This document shows, one piece after another, positions 23,098-32,542 of a stretch of DNA of 39,422 nucleotides. Positions within the stretch are counted from its first letter, which is position 1. Each line of letters begins with the position of its first letter. The stretch covers positions 1 through 39,422 of the forward strand of contig CAKQDS010000016.1 in the NCBI GenBank assembly GCA_934229535.1, given 5' to 3'. A model generated the notes under the pieces. It was given only the letters and a program-made list of their open reading frames with translations. It had not been told where the DNA came from and made no database searches. This stretch comes from an uncultured Anaeroplasmataceae bacterium. GTDB lineage: Bacteria; Bacillota_I; Bacilli_A; Acholeplasmatales; Anaeroplasmataceae. Position numbers and translations under genes: made by a program.

Positions 23098-24413
23098 TTA
23101 TATAAACATTATAAAATAAATAGGTAAAATCAATAAATTATTTTTCATTTCGCAAATGTTTTTGTTTCCAAAAACATGGTCGATAGGTAGCTTATAGTTA
23201 CCATCTTGTGCTACTAGCTTTGGTATTGCTCTATAATTGTTTTGATCATTACCTGACTTTATTTCAATTGGTAATATTTTTAATTTGTCATAATCATTAA
23301 TTAGTAAGTCAACCTATCCAACCTTTTTACTATCAAAATAGAACAAATCATGACCATGAGCAACCAATTCCATTGCACATACAGTTTCATATACTGATCC
23401 AAGATTAATACCTTTATCATTATCTAATATTGCACTTATATTATTTTTATATAACAAATTAGTTAATAATCCAACATCATTATAATAAAGCTTAACTAAA
23501 TTTTTACATAGAGATTTATTTAAAGGGAATTTAGGATTACTTGCTACTTTTGCTGAATTTACAACACCAGCCGCAACTAAATAATCAAATTCATCCTCAT
23601 ATTTTTCAAGATTAGCTGCATTCTTATTTTCTATACTTTTAAATTGTATTCTTTTAACCTTATTTGACATATTAGATATTAACAAATCATATACCTTAGA
23701 AATTTTTAATTTATGCTCTAAGTCATATTTTGCACAATCATCTCTATAATATGCAAATATTTGACTATGAATATTTCTTGTTTTTATAACATTCTTATTA
23801 ATTACATATTGTGTTACAGCATCAGGTAAGCCACCACAAATTAAATAATCCTTAAATAATGATAATATCGTATTATGTATTGCCTCTTCAACCTTCTCTT
23901 TATTAATAAAGCAGCTTCTTAAATAATCAATAACATCCTTATTAACATTATTAGCCCATAAAAATTCTTCAAAATCCATTGGATACATCTTTACCTCGTT
24001 AATAGCACCCATTGGTATAAAGATATGCTTAAGAGTTACACCAAGCAATGAACCACTTGCAATAAAGCGATATTTTTTTCTTTTTTTAAATCCTTAAGCA
24101 TAGTAATTAAATGAGGATAGTATTGAATTTCATCTAAAAATATAATAGTATCTTCAAATGTATTAAGTTTATCACCATATAAAGAACTAACCAATAGATA
24201 AAAGGACTTGGTTATTTTAACATTAAAAAAAGCTTTTTCACCTTCATAATCTGTTTTTAAATCAATTTCAACATAATTATTAAATTTATTTGAAGCAGTT
24301 TCTCTTATAATAAAGCTTTTACAAATTTGCCTAGCTCCATCAATTATGATAATTGGCTCCAAGGGATTTTCATAATATTCGCTTAAAATCTTTTCTACCT
24401 TTCTATTAAACAT
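23098..24413 (-). pseudogene. Broken COG1373-type ATPase/DUF4143 gene
   Basis: Three lesions are visible relative to the intact paralogue at 29873-31186. The Walker A motif reads GARQICKS instead of GARQVGKS. A frameshift in an A-run near 24075 separates LKDLKKEK from KYRFIASGSLLGV (frames end at 24036 and restart at 24048). A TAG at 23312-23314 replaces the Glu codon of GEVDFLI, the predicted nuclease-like motif. Behind the TAG the frame continues with VDLLINDYDKLKILPIEIKSG and ends in LPIYFIMFI at 23098. The remainder is colinear with the paralogue (KMYPMDFEEFLWA, LICGGLPDAV). A 33-bp-period repeat array lies before its start. Confidence 0.9.
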
Positions 24414-24429
24414 AAAATCAACCCGTATC

Positions 24430-24512
24430 TAACTTTTCTAATATAATTTCAGCACCAAAACATAACTTTTCCAATACTTTTTAGTATCAAAAATATAACT
24501 TTTCCAATATTT
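24430..24512. repeat. Iteron array, three copies, exact 33-bp period
   Basis: The core TAACTTTTC(T/C)AATA starts at 24430, 24463 and 24496, exactly 33 bp apart, with unlike sequence between. It ends 17 bases before the start codon of the broken ATPase gene. Confidence 0.85.
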
Positions 24513-24556
24513 TTAAGTAAATGTTATAGTTTTAATTATAAATTTATCTAAACATT

Positions 24557-24585
24557 TGAATTTTTTAAGTAATAATTATAAAATG
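24557..24585 (+). promoter_or_regulatory. Promoter of the small membrane protein gene
   Basis: TTGAAT (24557-24562), 17-base spacer, TAAAAT (24580-24585), 16 bases before the ATG. Confidence 0.5.
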
Positions 24586-24601
24586 AAATTGGTGATTATT
24601 A

Positions 24602-25111
24602 ATGAAAAAAATAAATGAAATTTTAAATAATAAAAGAAAAGAAACAGAAAATCATATAAAAAAACTTCAAGCTGAAAATAAACAAGGTGTGCGCTATACT
24701 GTTATGATGCCGAATATTATGTTTATGATATTAGGACTATTAAGTGATATTGGTTGGATAATACATCTTGTAGCTGGCGGAATTTATCTTTGCAAGAAAA
24801 GCTTGCTTCAAGTATTTGATTACATATCTATAATTCCTCTTATTACAATTATATTTGGAATTAGCTATCTTATTTATCTAAATAAGATACACGAAAAGGA
24901 AATAGCCACAAGAATTCAAAAAAATTTAAGCTTTGGCTTAACCATCTTTTCAGGACTAGCAGGTGCTATAATTGCTTTATTACAAATCATTGCTAATCCA
25001 ACGCCTTTTATAGAGCTTGATTTAATAATATTTGCTGGACTGTTAAATTTTCTTTTTGGTTTACCAATCTTTCTTTCATTTAAAAAAGGTATTTTTTATC
25101 AAGCTAAATAA
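24602..25111 (+). CDS. Small multi-pass membrane protein, unknown function
   Basis: A 169-residue protein with a charged N-terminal helix (MKKINEILNNKRKETENHIK) and about four membrane segments (MMPNIMFMILGLLSDIGWII, FDYISIIPLITIIFGISYLI, LSFGLTIFSGLAGAIIALLQ, LIIFAGLLNFLFGLPIFL). GGTGAT precedes the ATG. I recognise no family. It is a single gene on the plus strand between the broken ATPase and the next unknown gene. Confidence 0.7.
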   Translation: MKKINEILNNKRKETENHIKKLQAENKQGVRYTVMMPNIMFMILGLLSDIGWIIHLVAGGIYLCKKSLLQVFDYISIIPLITIIFGISYLIYLNKIHEKEIATRIQKNLSFGLTIFSGLAGAIIALLQIIANPTPFIELDLIIFAGLLNFLFGLPIFLSFKKGIFYQAK

Positions 25112-25182
25112 TATTTCCATACAACACATTTTATAATTAAATAACCAAAAAGCATTGTAATTACGCCATTTTTATTTTTTCA
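25111..25182. repeat. Dispersed 3' element, copy A
   Basis: Contains TATTTCCATACAACA (from 25112) and, 42 bases on, ATTGTAATTACGCCATTTTT (from 25154). The same two blocks at nearly the same spacing occur at 26071. Both copies lie directly behind a plus-strand gene. The rest of the gap to 25317 holds only the promoter of the next gene. Confidence 0.65.
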
Positions 25183-25249
25183 ATTTTATTAACTGGCGAA
25201 TCATTACTAATGTTTTATTTGTTACAATTAATTTTTGAATTGTCAAATA

Positions 25250-25277
25250 TTGAAAAATAATATAAACATTATATAAT
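25250..25277 (+). promoter_or_regulatory. Promoter of the 226-aa protein gene
   Basis: TTGAAA (25250-25255), 16-base spacer, TATAAT (25272-25277), 40 bases before the ATG. Confidence 0.6.
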
Positions 25278-25317
25278 TATACTAAGATACATTTACCAAA
25301 AAAGGAATGATTATTTT

Positions 25318-25998
25318 ATGACCTCTAACAAATATCTTATTGATGAAAATGAACAAAAAAAGCTATATACACTAAAGCAATGTGGAAGAATTAAATTTAA
25401 TAACTTCTATATTATGAGAGTTTTAGCATCAATTTACTACCAAGTTTCAAATAATAATTTTTGGGATGGAAAATTACATAACGATTTTGCTGAATATGTT
25501 AAAGCCAAAAAATTACCATTTGATGATCCAAATATTAAACAAGATGAAATTGCCTTAAAGCTTTATGCGTTTACAATATTTATTAAGAAGCAAGAAAATA
25601 TTTCAAAGTTTAAAGCTTCTCCATTTTATCGTTTTTTAATTATCTTTTTATCTGGTTATACTGGTAAAAATCAAGCTACCGAATGGTCCAAATTTAAAAA
25701 GAATGATTTAAAGGACAATCCTTCCTTTGGTGACGATTCTTTAGCTGCAGCATTTAAATGCTACTATTTAGATGATGAACCTGCAATTAAGATTAATATG
25801 ACTGAAATTTTCAATGCTCTTTTTATCAAAACAAGTGATGGTAATTATATTTTTAGAACTGATTTCACAAAACAAGAAAGAGTCCAATTAGATGAGGTAG
25901 CCATTCTGTTTGTAAAACATTTACAATCTCAAGAAAGTTTTAAAAGAAACTATTATAATGAACAACGCACTTATATTGAAGCTCTTGAAAACGAATGA
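25318..25998 (+). CDS. 226-aa hypothetical protein
   Basis: A soluble, lysine-rich helical protein starting MTSNKYLIDENEQKKLYTLK, with no signal peptide, membrane segment or motif that I know. Several aromatic-rich helices (FYIMRVLASIYYQVSNNNFW, PFYRFLIIFLSGYTG) suggest a compact fold. AAGGA lies upstream of the ATG. It is a single gene with its own promoter and a terminator hairpin at 26041. Function unknown. Confidence 0.7.
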   Translation: MTSNKYLIDENEQKKLYTLKQCGRIKFNNFYIMRVLASIYYQVSNNNFWDGKLHNDFAEYVKAKKLPFDDPNIKQDEIALKLYAFTIFIKKQENISKFKASPFYRFLIIFLSGYTGKNQATEWSKFKKNDLKDNPSFGDDSLAAAFKCYYLDDEPAIKINMTEIFNALFIKTSDGNYIFRTDFTKQERVQLDEVAILFVKHLQSQESFKRNYYNEQRTYIEALENE

Positions 25999-26040
25999 TG
26001 TTAAGAAATCTTTTGTTCTTAATTTAATAGCTTAAATATT

Positions 26041-26070
26041 AAAGGACTCGGTTTAAAACTGAGTCCTTTA
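26041..26070 (+). terminator. Terminator of the 226-aa protein gene
   Basis: Stem AAAGGACTC / GAGTCCTTT with an 11-base loop; the T run behind is short and interrupted, so termination may be partial. Confidence 0.65.
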
Positions 26071-26140
26071 GTATTTCCATACAACATTTATAAAACCAAA
26101 GCAATAATAAAAATATTGTAATTACGCCATTTTTTGTTTT
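26071..26140. repeat. Dispersed 3' element, copy B
   Basis: Second copy of the element at 25111: TATTTCCATACAACA from 26072 and ATTGTAATTACGCCATTTTT from 26115 (43 bases apart), with an unlike middle. Confidence 0.65.
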
Positions 26141-26187
26141 ATTATTATTTGCAACTGTTGAAGCAATATTTCTTAATAAGAAATAAT

Positions 26188-27522
26188 TTAATGCTTTTTA
26201 TCAGCTAAAAATTTTCTTAATAAGAATACAAGAAAATATGGAAAAGTATAAAACTTACCATTAAAGCCTATGTTCTTTTCACAAAGCTTAATTCCGTATT
26301 TAATATCACTATACTTTTCATCATCAATCAATTTGTTTAACGAAACGGTTGCACCATCACGTGCTTTAACCTCAACAGGAATTAATGAATTAGCATCTCT
26401 TACAAAGAAATCCATTTCTAATGTCGATTTTTCATTTCGGTAGAAAAATAACGAATATCCAGCTTTAACTAGCATATCTCCAACAATATTTTCATATAAA
26501 GCTCCCTTATAGGTACCATAATTTTTTGTTTCCATCAAATCATTTGAGGCCTCATCATCTAGCGAAGCCACCAATAATCCTGTATCCATAAAATATAGCT
26601 TATAATTATCTGGATTATAATTTCCCTTAAGAGGTAATTCTAAGCTTTCCATACAAAAGCACTGATTTATAATACCGGCATTTGTTAGCCAATCTACAAC
26701 GCCTATATATTCTCTATTTCTTGCGCCTGGTGCAATTTTAGAAATTTGAAATTTTTTGTTATCTTTACCTAAGAACAATGGTATTTTTTGATAGACATTT
26801 AATACCTTAGCCTTATCTGGTCCATTTGTATATTTAGTTATGTCCTCTTCATAATCTAAAATTATCTGTCTTTGAAGCTTTAAAGTATCTAAAAAATTCT
26901 TATTTTTTATAAAGTTATCAACTACCTTAGGCATACCTCCGATAACCATATATTCATGAAATGCTTTTAAATAGGTTTCATATTCAGCATTACCTAATGG
27001 TTTAATCAAATGCATTTTTTCATATAAATTGCTTATTTGTTCTTCCTTAAAGCCTTTTGCCCATAAAAATTCTTCAAAATCCATTGAATACATAGCATAA
27101 TCTTCTTTATAACCAACACTTACCGATTCAATTTCTTTATAATTTATTCCCAGTAATGTTCCTGAACAAATTACATCAAATCTTCCATCAAGCTTAAATG
27201 ATTTAAGACTGGTGGCACAATTTATACAATCTTGAATTTCATCAAAAAAGAACAATGTTTTGCCTGGCACAAATTTAACATCTCGATTTTTAAATGATAT
27301 GTTTTGCAAAATTGTATCAACATCAAATCCATCATCAAAAATATCTTTGTACTGTTTTTGAAGTACAAAATTTATTTCAACCATATATTCATAATTTTCT
27401 TTTCCGAATTTTTCTATTGATTTAGTCTTACCAATTTGTCTAGCACCTTTAATTATTAATGGCAGTCTATCATCATTCTTTTTCCACTCAATTAAATAAT
27501 TATCAATTTTACGCTTTAACAT
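26188..27522 (-). CDS. COG1373-type AAA ATPase with DUF4143 C-terminus
   Basis: A 444-residue protein. Walker A GARQIGKT (26-33), Walker B TLFFFDEIQD, the family block MYSMDFEEFLWAKG, YMVIGGMPKVVDNFI, and a C-terminal nuclease-like motif LEMDFF...IPVEVKA (the D..ExK pattern of PD-(D/E)xK folds). GGAGG lies upstream of the ATG. These ATPases are very common and expanded in gut bacteria, but their role is unknown. Three exact copies of a 14-bp repeat at 32-bp spacing lie over its promoter region. It is a single gene. Confidence 0.92.
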   Translation of the reverse strand: MLKRKIDNYLIEWKKNDDRLPLIIKGARQIGKTKSIEKFGKENYEYMVEINFVLQKQYKDIFDDGFDVDTILQNISFKNRDVKFVPGKTLFFFDEIQDCINCATSLKSFKLDGRFDVICSGTLLGINYKEIESVSVGYKEDYAMYSMDFEEFLWAKGFKEEQISNLYEKMHLIKPLGNAEYETYLKAFHEYMVIGGMPKVVDNFIKNKNFLDTLKLQRQIILDYEEDITKYTNGPDKAKVLNVYQKIPLFLGKDNKKFQISKIAPGARNREYIGVVDWLTNAGIINQCFCMESLELPLKGNYNPDNYKLYFMDTGLLVASLDDEASNDLMETKNYGTYKGALYENIVGDMLVKAGYSLFFYRNEKSTLEMDFFVRDANSLIPVEVKARDGATVSLNKLIDDEKYSDIKYGIKLCEKNIGFNGKFYTFPYFLVFLLRKFLADKKH

Positions 27523-27549
27523 AATTTACCAGGCCTCCATAATTATTTT

Positions 27550-27627
27550 ATCACAAAATTCCAATTAAATAAACACTAAAAATCACAAAATTCCATTCAT
27601 AAACGCAACTAAAATCACAAAATTCCA
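27550..27627. repeat. Iteron array, three copies, exact 32-bp period
   Basis: The identical 14-mer ATCACAAAATTCCA starts at 27550, 27582 and 27614, exactly 32 bp apart; the bases between are unlike. The first copy lies 28 bases before the start codon of the ATPase gene, next to a TAAAAT that may be its -10. Confidence 0.92.
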
Positions 27628-27660
27628 AAAAAATAGCTCACCATATGGTAAGCTATTGAT
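27628..27660 (-). terminator. Terminator of the GH95 pseudogene
   Basis: Minus strand stem ATAGCTTACC / GGTGAGCTAT (one G-T pair), four-base loop, then seven T. It abuts the iteron array of the next gene. Confidence 0.88.
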
Positions 27661-27663
27661 AAA

Positions 27664-29743
27664 TTATTTAAATTCAATGACCTCATTTTTGTTTAATGCT
27701 ATTTCTAATGGTACATTAATTTTATAATTAGCCTTTATTTTTAATTTAGAATTAGGGCGTCCCTTTATTTTTAAATATGTAACTAGATAATTTTCAAATT
27801 TAAAGGAAATTGTAAAGTCTCCCTTAATCTTGGCGCCAAAAAATTCACCATCGCTTAAATATTTCAATGGTAAAAGCTCAATATAATCCTTGCCATTATA
27901 AATAAGCATTTCATAAATAGCACTACCTACTCCAAAGTTTCCATCTATTTGAAACGGTGGATGTAGATCTAGATTTGTTTTGGATAAGGAATTATTTTTG
28001 AATTTATTTAATAATTCAATAAATAAATTAGTATCTCTTAATCTTACAGCCATATTCATAAGCCAAGCTGCCGACCAACCAGTATGCCCACCACCATTTG
28101 CTAATCTTCGCTCTATTGTTTTTGAAGCAGCATTCATTAGCTCTTTATTTTCTGAAGTTATTTGATTTGAAGGATATAGAGCATAAAGCTCTGAAATATG
28201 ACGATGTCCTGGTTCATTTTCTTCATAATCCTCATTCCATTCTACTATTTGACCATATTTACCAATTTTAAGCTTTGGTAAATGATTTAATATATTAGAA
28301 ATATCATATTTGTCTTTAATATTTAAAATAGCTATTGCTTTAAGATATGTAGAAAATAGATCATATAAGATTTCACTATCCATTGTTGCACCACTACATA
28401 AATGCAATACATCTCCATTTAAAATGTAGCTATTTTCAGGTGAAAGAGAAGGAATCATTTTGTATTCATTATCAATATATACTAAATTTTCTTTAAAGAA
28501 AATCACAGCATCTAAAATAATATAAAAATATTTATTTAGGAATTTTAAATCCTTTGTATATTCATAATATTCAAAAATCTTTAAAGAAAGCCAAGCACCA
28601 CCAAATGGCCACAAGGTTGCTGGAAGATATTTATCCTGTGGTGCTACATCACCATAAATATCAGCATTATGAAAGGCAACAAAGCCATTTGAATGATACA
28701 TTTCTTTTGCAAGTCTTCTACCATTTTTATGAATTAATTTTAAAAGCTTAAAATAGGGCAAACTACATTCGATTAAGTTAGCACCAAAAACATTAAAATA
28801 GTTCATCTGTAAATTAATATTGATAGTATATTTAGAATCCCAGGCAGGAAAAATATCTTGATTCCAAATACCTTGAAGATTAAGTGGCAAACTATTTTTT
28901 CTAGATCCTGATATCATAAGATATCTTGAAAAATTATATAACGTATCTATAAAGCTATCATTAGTTTTTAAATATTGTCTAGCATATAAGCTTTGATAAT
29001 CAGCTATATGCTTTTTCACTATATCATTATAGTTTAATTTACTGAATAATCTTTTTAAATATGCTAATGGTCTTTTATAATAATATGAGGTTGCTAAAGA
29101 TAAATAAATATTAGTATTTAAAGCTTCCTTTATAATTAAATTATCACTAATATTGCTTAATTTTCCATCAGTATTAACAATTAATTTAATATATAAATAC
29201 ATATTCTTACTATATTCATATTTTAAAACAATTGTATTATTAATACATTTAATTTCATCTACAAGCTTATTACGATCAAGATTTAAAGAAAATGATAATG
29301 GCTTTGAGATTTTAATATTTATATATATTAAATCATCCGGATTTGATGCTAAATATGTAGCATTAAATTCATTAAAGACTTCTTTTATAATTAGATATCG
29401 TTTTAATATCTTTGTAATGTAATAATAACTCACCTGATGTTGTATATATGCATTCTCCCTTAGGGGCAGAAAATAAATATTTAGCTAATTCTTCAGCCTC
29501 TTTAATATTCTTATTAATAATCAAATCCTTTATCTGCTTATTAACATCATAATAATTACTGGCACATCTTTTTCTATTTTTTTTACCAAGCCATACCGAA
29601 TCATTATTTAAAACTAACTTTTCTGTATAAGGATTACCATATATCATAGCACCTATACGACCATTTCCAATAGGTATCGCATCATTAAATGCTTCTTTAT
29701 TTTTATTATTTGTATCTGCAAAAAAATCATAATCTAGCTTCAT
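27664..29743 (-). pseudogene. Broken GH95 alpha-L-fucosidase gene
   Basis: Two frames together match a glycoside hydrolase family 95 protein. The first part (29743 to 29372) has NDAIPIGNGRIGAMIYG and LNNDSVWLGK; the second (from about 29400 to 27664) has NLQGIWNQDIFPAWDSKYTI, SPENSY, EPGHRHISELYALYPS and PPFQIDGNFGVGSAIYEML, which include the family's catalytic Asn, Glu and Asp sites. The first frame ends at NYKRSL; the second resumes near NEFNATYLASNPDD, with some residues missing between, so a deletion with frameshift is likely. No signal peptide. It would have removed alpha-1,2-linked fucose from host-type glycans. Confidence 0.88.
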
Positions 29744-29872
29744 TATAATACTTACAATTACCTTTCTTTCTATAACCTACGCTTTTAAAATTAAATCTTC
29801 CTATCAGTTTAAATTATCTTATGGCATATACTCAGTAAACTTCTCAACAAATAATTATCCTATAATTCTCAC

Positions 29873-31186
29873 CTATAAAAACATTATATAATAAATAGGA
29901 TAATATGTTATTTTATCTACTTTTTTTATTTCCCTTTGATTACTTAAGACATAACCTTTTGTCATTTTGTAGTTTGTGTCTTCTAAAATCTTAGGTAATG
30001 CTTTGAAATTATTATAATCTTTCCCTGATTTTATTTCTAAAGGTAGAACATTTAAGGAATCATAATCGTCAATTAAAAAATCGACTTCTCCAACCTTTCT
30101 TCTATCATAATAATATAATTCATGATTGTGAGCTTTTAATTCTTGTGCAATAACACTTTCATAAACTGCTCCTAAATTTACACCTTTCGAATCATCTAAA
30201 ATTGCATTAACATTATTTTTGTATAATATATTTGTCAATAAACCTACATCATTCATATATAATTTAATAAGGTTCTTACTACTTGATTGTATTAGTGGAA
30301 ATCTTGGTTCACTGCAAGCTTTCGTAGCTAAAGCTATGCCAGAGGAAATAAGATATTCAAATTCATCATTATATTTCGTATATCTTACATCATCAATATT
30401 TTCAATCTTTTTATATTGAATTCTTTTTACTTTATTTTCAATATTTGAAGGAATCATTTCATAAATTCTTTTTATTACCAATTTATTCTTTTTATCATAT
30501 TTTGCAGCATCTTCATAATAAAAATTAACAATATCTTTTTGTATTTCTCTTATCTTCACAACATTTTTAGTTTTAATAAAAGTATTTACTGCATCAGGCA
30601 TTCCTCCAACATATAAATATGTTTTAAACAAATATAAAATTTTGTTATGTAATGCTTCGTCTAAAGATATTCCTTCAATAAAAGACTTTTTTAAATGATT
30701 GATAACTAATTCACCAACAGAATTTGCAATTAAAAACTCTTCAAAATCCATTGGATACATTTTCTTTTCAATGATTGACCCCATTGGAGTTAGCGTTGAT
30801 TTGGAAAGGGCAATTCCTAATTCAGATCCACTACATATATACTTATATCTATTGTCTTTTTTTAATGGTTTTAGTAATGTTAATAATTCAGGATATTCTT
30901 GAATTTCATCAATAAAAACAATTGTGTTTTCTCTATCTTCTAGTTTATCTCCTGCAATAACGCTAAGTTCTATATAAAACGCCTCAATTGTTTTTACATT
31001 TGCAAATAATTTATCGCCAATTTTATCATCTGCCATATTAACTTCTACATAATTTTTAAAATACTTTTGTGATAATTCTCGAATTATATAAGATTTGCCT
31101 ACTTGTCTAGCACCATCGATGCATAATATTTTATCTTCATTGCCTACTAAGTATTCTTCAATATATTTTGAAATCTTTCTATACAT
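29873..31186 (-). CDS. COG1373-type AAA ATPase with DUF4143 C-terminus
   Basis: About 437 residues from the ATG at 31186 (GGAGG ten bases upstream; the earlier ATG at 31210 lies before that site and inside a repeat). Walker A GARQVGKS (25-32), Walker B NTIVFIDEIQEY, family block KMYPMDFEEFLIAN, LYVGGMPDAVNTF, and the C-terminal GEVDFLI...LPLEIKSG motif. It is the closest intact relative of the pseudogene at 23098-24413. Four repeats at exact 33-bp spacing span its promoter, the -35 lying inside the third repeat. Function of the family is unknown. Confidence 0.92.
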   Translation of the reverse strand: MYRKISKYIEEYLVGNEDKILCIDGARQVGKSYIIRELSQKYFKNYVEVNMADDKIGDKLFANVKTIEAFYIELSVIAGDKLEDRENTIVFIDEIQEYPELLTLLKPLKKDNRYKYICSGSELGIALSKSTLTPMGSIIEKKMYPMDFEEFLIANSVGELVINHLKKSFIEGISLDEALHNKILYLFKTYLYVGGMPDAVNTFIKTKNVVKIREIQKDIVNFYYEDAAKYDKKNKLVIKRIYEMIPSNIENKVKRIQYKKIENIDDVRYTKYNDEFEYLISSGIALATKACSEPRFPLIQSSSKNLIKLYMNDVGLLTNILYKNNVNAILDDSKGVNLGAVYESVIAQELKAHNHELYYYDRRKVGEVDFLIDDYDSLNVLPLEIKSGKDYNNFKALPKILEDTNYKMTKGYVLSNQREIKKVDKITYYPIYYIMFL

Positions 31187-31200
31187 ATATTGTATACCTC

Positions 31201-31313
31201 CGCTTTTCAAACTTTAAAGCATATTAAAATATACGCTTTTCAAACTTTATTATACATCAAAAAGTACGCTTTTGCAATTTTTTTCGAATCTAAAATATAC
31301 GCTTTTCAAACAT
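31201..31313. repeat. Iteron array, four copies, exact 33-bp period
   Basis: The core CGCTTTTCAAAC starts at 31201, 31234, 31267 and 31300, exactly 33 bp apart. The third copy is changed to CGCTTTTGCAAT where it coincides with the -35 element. The rest of the gap to 31612 is AT-rich and shows no gene that I can support. Confidence 0.93.
31249..31277 (-). promoter_or_regulatory. Promoter of the ATPase gene, embedded in the iterons
   Basis: Minus strand TTGCAA (31272-31277, within the third repeat), 17-base spacer, TATAAT (31249-31254, just beside the second repeat). A protein binding the repeats would cover the promoter. Confidence 0.7.
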
Positions 31314-31612
31314 ATAAGCTAACAATTTAATTTTTACATTTTCAATCTTTGAGCATTTATCAATATTAAGAAAATTTATAAATAATAAAATTTCATTTTA
31401 ATATGTACCAATTGCAACTTTTCCAAATATCTTATCATTCACATTATTATAATTAAAAATTATTTCAAAGATGTATAGCTTATAATGGTCAAAAGTTTAT
31501 TATAAAGATTTATCCATGTTGATATTTTTTGTATACTGATTGAATCAATGTCATTAATATTATCGATTCAATAAATGATACTTTATCAACAACTTGAAAA
31601 TTTGAATTATTA

Positions 31613-32254
31613 TTAATAATTTTCATTATAAACTTGAGCTACAGTTTCAGCGAAAATTGACCTTGATTTCTTATTTAAATCATTATTAACATTTTTATTA
31701 TATAAATACCTATCTCGTACTTCTTGCCAATATCCATTATCTTTTATCCATTCAATTTTTTCATCTAGCAAATAAAATCCTTGAGGTTGCTCTTGCCATT
31801 CATATGTATTTTGATTTTTATTAAAATGCACATATTCCTGATGATCATATCCTTTTGAATCTTCATAATTATTAACTATTGCAAAATCACAACTATGAAG
31901 TATTCTTGAGTTTCTTTTATCTTTAACTTTGATTGTAATTACTCTCTTACTATCTTCACAATAGTCATAATTGAATTTTTTTGCAGGCTTGTTAAATCCT
32001 TGCATTATTATATCCTTTAATTCTTTAGCTGAATAATTATTGTCATCATCATTAACTTCAATATTTACATCAAAATCATATCCCACATTTGAATCATTAT
32101 CACGAGTAATCATATTTCTAGATGCACTTCCAATAAAATCGAATCTAAATGTAAAATAATTTCTTACTTCGTCTTGAACTAAATTAATAAGTTCAATCAA
32201 CTCCTTTTTAACTGGTAAATATTCTTTTTTTGTAACATATTCAAAATCACTCAT
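31613..32254 (-). CDS. Nucleotidyltransferase-fold protein
   Basis: A 213-residue protein with the marks of a polymerase-beta-type nucleotidyltransferase: FDFIGSASRNMITRD (G-S helix), GYDFDVNIEV (two metal-binding Asp) and, further on, HSCDFAIV (third Asp). A helical C-terminus follows (EKIEWIKDNGYWQEVRDRYL). Enzymes of this fold transfer nucleotides to RNA, protein or other nucleotides; the exact reaction cannot be told. It has its own promoter. Three 23-bp repeats lie further upstream. It is too small for a standard CD-NTase and has no adjacent effector gene. Confidence 0.75.
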   Translation of the reverse strand: MSDFEYVTKKEYLPVKKELIELINLVQDEVRNYFTFRFDFIGSASRNMITRDNDSNVGYDFDVNIEVNDDDNNYSAKELKDIIMQGFNKPAKKFNYDYCEDSKRVITIKVKDKRNSRILHSCDFAIVNNYEDSKGYDHQEYVHFNKNQNTYEWQEQPQGFYLLDEKIEWIKDNGYWQEVRDRYLYNKNVNNDLNKKSRSIFAETVAQVYNENY

Positions 32255-32312
32255 ATATTATCCTTTCTTTACCCAAGCCACCCATCTAGTAATTAAATAA
32301 CTAAATCAGAAT

Positions 32313-32341
32313 AATATATAGCTAATCTAGTATTCTGTCAA
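32313..32341 (-). promoter_or_regulatory. Promoter of the nucleotidyltransferase-like gene
   Basis: Minus strand TTGACA (32336-32341), 17-base spacer, TATATT (32313-32318), 58 bases before the ATG. Confidence 0.75.
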
Positions 32342-32420
32342 TACTCTTTTTTATAATTACTCGTAAATATTATCCACTATTTATATTATTATATTAGTAA
32401 AGCCAAATAATCCAATATTA

Positions 32421-32481
32421 ATGGAGACTTTGGCGCTATTTTGATGGAGACTTTGGCGCTATTTTGATGGAGACTTTGGCG
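32421..32481. repeat. Iteron array, three copies, exact 23-bp period
   Basis: The core ATGGAGACTTTGGCG starts at 32421, 32444 and 32467, with CTATTTTG between. It lies about 80 bases upstream of the promoter of the nucleotidyltransferase-like gene and behind the end of the ATPase gene at 32543, so unlike the other arrays it does not directly precede an ATPase gene. Confidence 0.92.
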
Positions 32482-32542
32482 AAAAACTACATTAACGTTA
32501 AATATTAGACTATCCATTATCTGTAATTATTCATTTAAATTA

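Noticed and set aside
31411..31430. Extra copy of the 24430 repeat core (CAACTTTTCCAAATAT)
   Set aside because: Single, imperfect and not phased with any array; likely chance in AT-rich DNA.
31500..31612. Continued coding frame behind the nucleotidyltransferase-like gene
   Set aside because: A 33-codon frame without start codon or ribosome binding site; too short to support.
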